In this document: positions 62,159 to 64,000 of the stretch, in pieces
Layout: the number at the start of each line of letters is the position of its first letter
Position numbering within the stretch: the stretch's first letter is position 1
Assembly: GCA_016792625.1 (NCBI GenBank)
Contig: JAEUKK010000155.1
Span: 1 to 64,000 of the forward strand
Direction: 5' to 3'
DNA from: Deltaproteobacteria bacterium
GTDB taxonomy: Bacteria > Myxococcota_A > UBA796 > UBA2385
Length of the DNA: 64,000 nucleotides
Notes under the pieces: model-generated
The model's database searches: none
What the model saw: the letters and a program-made list of their open reading frames with translations, nothing else
What the model was told of the DNA's origin: nothing
Program-made: the position numbers and the translations under genes

Positions 62159-63457
62159 TCAGCCGACCGGCGCCTGTGACCTGCGGCCGAGCAACAAGAA
62201 GGTTCGCATCGGACCTTTGCCCTTGATCTGCTGCAGCCCCCGGTCCTGCAGCAGGTAGCGCTCGGCCAACAGGGCGGCCGTGTCCTCGCTCACCTGGATC
62301 TCGTCGCTGACCCCATGCGACTCCATGCGGGCCGCCGTGTTGACCGTGTCGCCCCACAGGTCGTAGAGCGAGCGCCGCAGGCCGATCACGCCGGCCACCG
62401 CCGGCCCGCTGTGGATGCCGATGCGGATGGTCAGGCCCCCGCTCACCCCGCGGCGCCGCTCGCGCATGAACTCGCGCATGTCGAGGGCCAGCTCAGCGGT
62501 CGCCTCGGCGTGGTCGGGCCGGGGCTCGGGCACCCCCGCGGCGGCCATATACGCGTCGCCGATGGTCTTGATCTTCTCGAGCCCGTGGCGCTCGACCAGC
62601 TGGTCGAAGGCGGTGAACACGGCGTTGAGCTGCTCGACCAGCTCTTCGGGCTCGACCCGCGCCGACCAGGCGGTGAAGCCCGCCATGTCGGCGAACATCA
62701 CGCTGCAGGACTCAAAGCGGTCGGCGATCGTCGGCCGGTCTTTGAGCCGCCGCACCACCGAGCGCGGCAAAATATTGTGCAGCAGGGTCTCTGAGCGCTG
62801 GTACTCCCGCGCGACCTGGGCCCGCGCCTCGTGCATCGCGCGGGTGTAGTACCAGCCGATGCCCGCCAAGGTGGTGGTGAACACGCCCACGTTGAGCAGG
62901 GCTAGGCCCTGCACCGTGCCCGGGTCGAGGGGCGCCCAGCCCGGTCGGTCGCCGAGGCCGGCCACCACCGCCGCGTAGGTCAGCCCCACCAGCAGCAGCC
63001 CGCCGAGGCGCGCCGGCCCCGGTACATTGGCGAAAAGAGGCACCACGCCGACGATCAGCAGCATGTGGTAGTGGAAGCCCGCCGGCACGCCGGCGTAGAG
63101 GCTGGCCAGCACGGCGTGCACCGCGACCTCGGCCACCGCGAGGCCCATCGCCGTGTGGCTGCGCCCCCGGCGCGCGATCACCAAGCAGACCGCGAAGAGC
63201 GCCGTGCTGCCCAGGTTGAAGGCGGCCATGGGCAGCACGCCGAGCCCGAAGAAGAGCCCGGCGAAGCTCGCGTGAGAGCAGAGCGCGAGCGCCATGCACC
63301 AGTTGGTGAAGGCGTATACGTCGACGTTCTCGGCGGGCAGCGGCCCCGACGGCACCGAGAAGAAGCGGTCGACGCGCGCGAGCAGCCCCGCCAGCCCGGT
63401 CTGCGCCGGCGGTGCGCTCGGCGCCGCGCCGGCCACGGGGTGCGTCTGCAGCGACAT
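62159..63457 (-). CDS. Membrane class III adenylate/guanylate cyclase
   Basis: A 432-residue protein with about six membrane helices (residues about 45-215) and a C-terminal cyclase domain. The linker LLHNILPRSVVRRLKD is typical. Metal-binding Asp residues are in VMFADMAGFTAWS and KTIGDAYMAAAG; the transition-state region is WGDTVNTAARME. The product is probably cAMP or cGMP; the adenine-specific Lys is in EKIKTIGD. GGGAG lies a few nt before ATG 63457. It converges on the RRM gene and is divergent from the truncated gene at the window end. Confidence 0.92.
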   Translation of the reverse strand: MSLQTHPVAGAAPSAPPAQTGLAGLLARVDRFFSVPSGPLPAENVDVYAFTNWCMALALCSHASFAGLFFGLGVLPMAAFNLGSTALFAVCLVIARRGRSHTAMGLAVAEVAVHAVLASLYAGVPAGFHYHMLLIVGVVPLFANVPGPARLGGLLLVGLTYAAVVAGLGDRPGWAPLDPGTVQGLALLNVGVFTTTLAGIGWYYTRAMHEARAQVAREYQRSETLLHNILPRSVVRRLKDRPTIADRFESCSVMFADMAGFTAWSARVEPEELVEQLNAVFTAFDQLVERHGLEKIKTIGDAYMAAAGVPEPRPDHAEATAELALDMREFMRERRRGVSGGLTIRIGIHSGPAVAGVIGLRRSLYDLWGDTVNTAARMESHGVSDEIQVSEDTAALLAERYLLQDRGLQQIKGKGPMRTFLLLGRRSQAPVG

Positions 63458-63534
63458 CGTGCTCCCGGGGTGCGTCGAGGACCCGCGGGCTATCATGCCG
63501 CGGCGCTGCCCACCGCGGCGGCCTGGGGGGCGAG

Positions 63535-64000
63535 ATGGGGCTCGGGGTGCGCATCAAGCAGGCCACGGTCGTGGGCCTGACCGGCGCGACCTTGGGGCTC
63601 TGGCTCTGGGGCGCCCCCGATCCGGGGCCCGGCCCGATCAGCCCGCTGCAGTGGGTGCTGGTCGGCCTCTCGGCCCTGGCCAACCTCTTTGTGCTCGCCT
63701 ACCACCACCTCGTGCCCGCCCACCCCAAGTTCCTGATCTTGCGGTGGCGGCGCGGGATCCTGCTGGTGCACATCCTCTCGGGCACGCTGGAGTTTGGCCT
63801 CGGCCTCAGCGCCGCCCTGCTCGGCGGCCACGAGGTGCTCGGCCGCCTGATGGCCCTGGTGGCCGTTGTTTTGCACGTGCCCTCGGCCCTGGCCCAAGCC
63901 CAGTGGGTCTTCGGCTCGCGGGCGGTCATGCGCCCCGCCTACCTGATGTGCATCGCGCTGCACGCCTACACCGGCGTGATGTTGTGGTTCAACCCCAGCT
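63535..64000 (+). CDS. Membrane protein, C-terminally truncated by the window end
   Basis: An open frame from ATG 63535 runs to the last base (155 codons). It codes for at least four hydrophobic helices (for example SALANLFVLAYHHLV, ILLVHILSGTLEFGLGL, LMALVAVVLHVPSALAQAQWVF) with a few His residues in helices. A G-rich stretch and GAG precede the ATG. No family recognised; a quinone- or heme-linked or DUF-type membrane protein is possible. It is divergent from the cyclase gene (78-bp gap). Confidence 0.7.
   Translation, partial: MGLGVRIKQATVVGLTGATLGLWLWGAPDPGPGPISPLQWVLVGLSALANLFVLAYHHLVPAHPKFLILRWRRGILLVHILSGTLEFGLGLSAALLGGHEVLGRLMALVAVVLHVPSALAQAQWVFGSRAVMRPAYLMCIALHAYTGVMLWFNPS

Overview
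The window is a very GC-rich bacterial chromosome segment (I estimate about 70% GC or more from reading; not computed) with a Gram-negative envelope. Several traits point to the Myxococcota (former Deltaproteobacteria): many outer-membrane lipoproteins with Asp- or Gly-rich linkers, an OmpA protein with thrombospondin type-3 calcium repeats, a lamin-tail/MopE-type surface protein ending in a MYXO-CTERM-like tail, an NtrC-type response regulator, a very large hybrid sensor kinase and a glycine-rich bacterial RRM protein. This placement is inference; no 16S or marker tree was possible. I see no rRNA, tRNA, CRISPR array, transposase or integrase.

Layout. 0.1-5.6 kb: a two-gene unit with a giant peptidoglycan-binding, Gly-rich, coiled-coil, membrane-active protein and an Ala-rich partner. 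6-13.5 kb: envelope genes (two lipoproteins, one CotH-like; a periplasmic thioredoxin-like protein; an integral membrane protein; a VCBS-like protein; a pentaheme cytochrome c). 13.6-14.6 kb: a protein resembling the ZipA C-terminal domain, divergent from an arginine operon. 15-20 kb: argC, a short NAGS-type GNAT, argJ, argB, argD. 20-25 kb: regulators (NtrC-type, Crp/Fnr with an N-terminal Cys cluster, a TetR protein with two DNA-binding domains) around a secreted protein. 24.8-31.2 kb: two paralogous lipoproteins, the OmpA protein and the lamin-tail protein.

31.3-38.2 kb is one tightly packed minus-strand operon: lipoprotein, SGNH hydrolase, GT2 glycosyltransferase, a DegT-fold enzyme with His at the PLP-lysine position (the ColD/RfbH 3-dehydratase signature), two SDR sugar-nucleotide enzymes and another lipoprotein. 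It looks like a 3,6-dideoxyhexose or similar cell-surface glycan pathway. 38.5-40.3 kb carries only part of the F0 ATP synthase genes (c, a and two small I/Z-type proteins); b and all F1 genes are elsewhere. hemL, a START-like protein and a CaiB-type CoA-transferase follow upstream on the same strand.

44.4-64 kb: a helix-hairpin-helix protein, a small membrane protein, a fully overlapping recC-recB-recD operon preceded by a perfect palindrome, a periplasmic-propeller hybrid histidine kinase directly abutting an ion/anion transporter gene, an RRM protein with a long structured leader and a clean terminator, a membrane class III nucleotide cyclase and a membrane protein cut by the window end.

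Cross-cutting signals: short tandem duplications (16-25 bp) at several gene ends, two of them around stop codons; GC-only hairpins without U-tracts at converging gene ends; TANNNT -10-like hexamers close to many start codons; and two perfect operator-like dyads. The best candidates for undescribed biology are the first gene, the double-headed TetR protein, and the dideoxysugar/lipoprotein operon.
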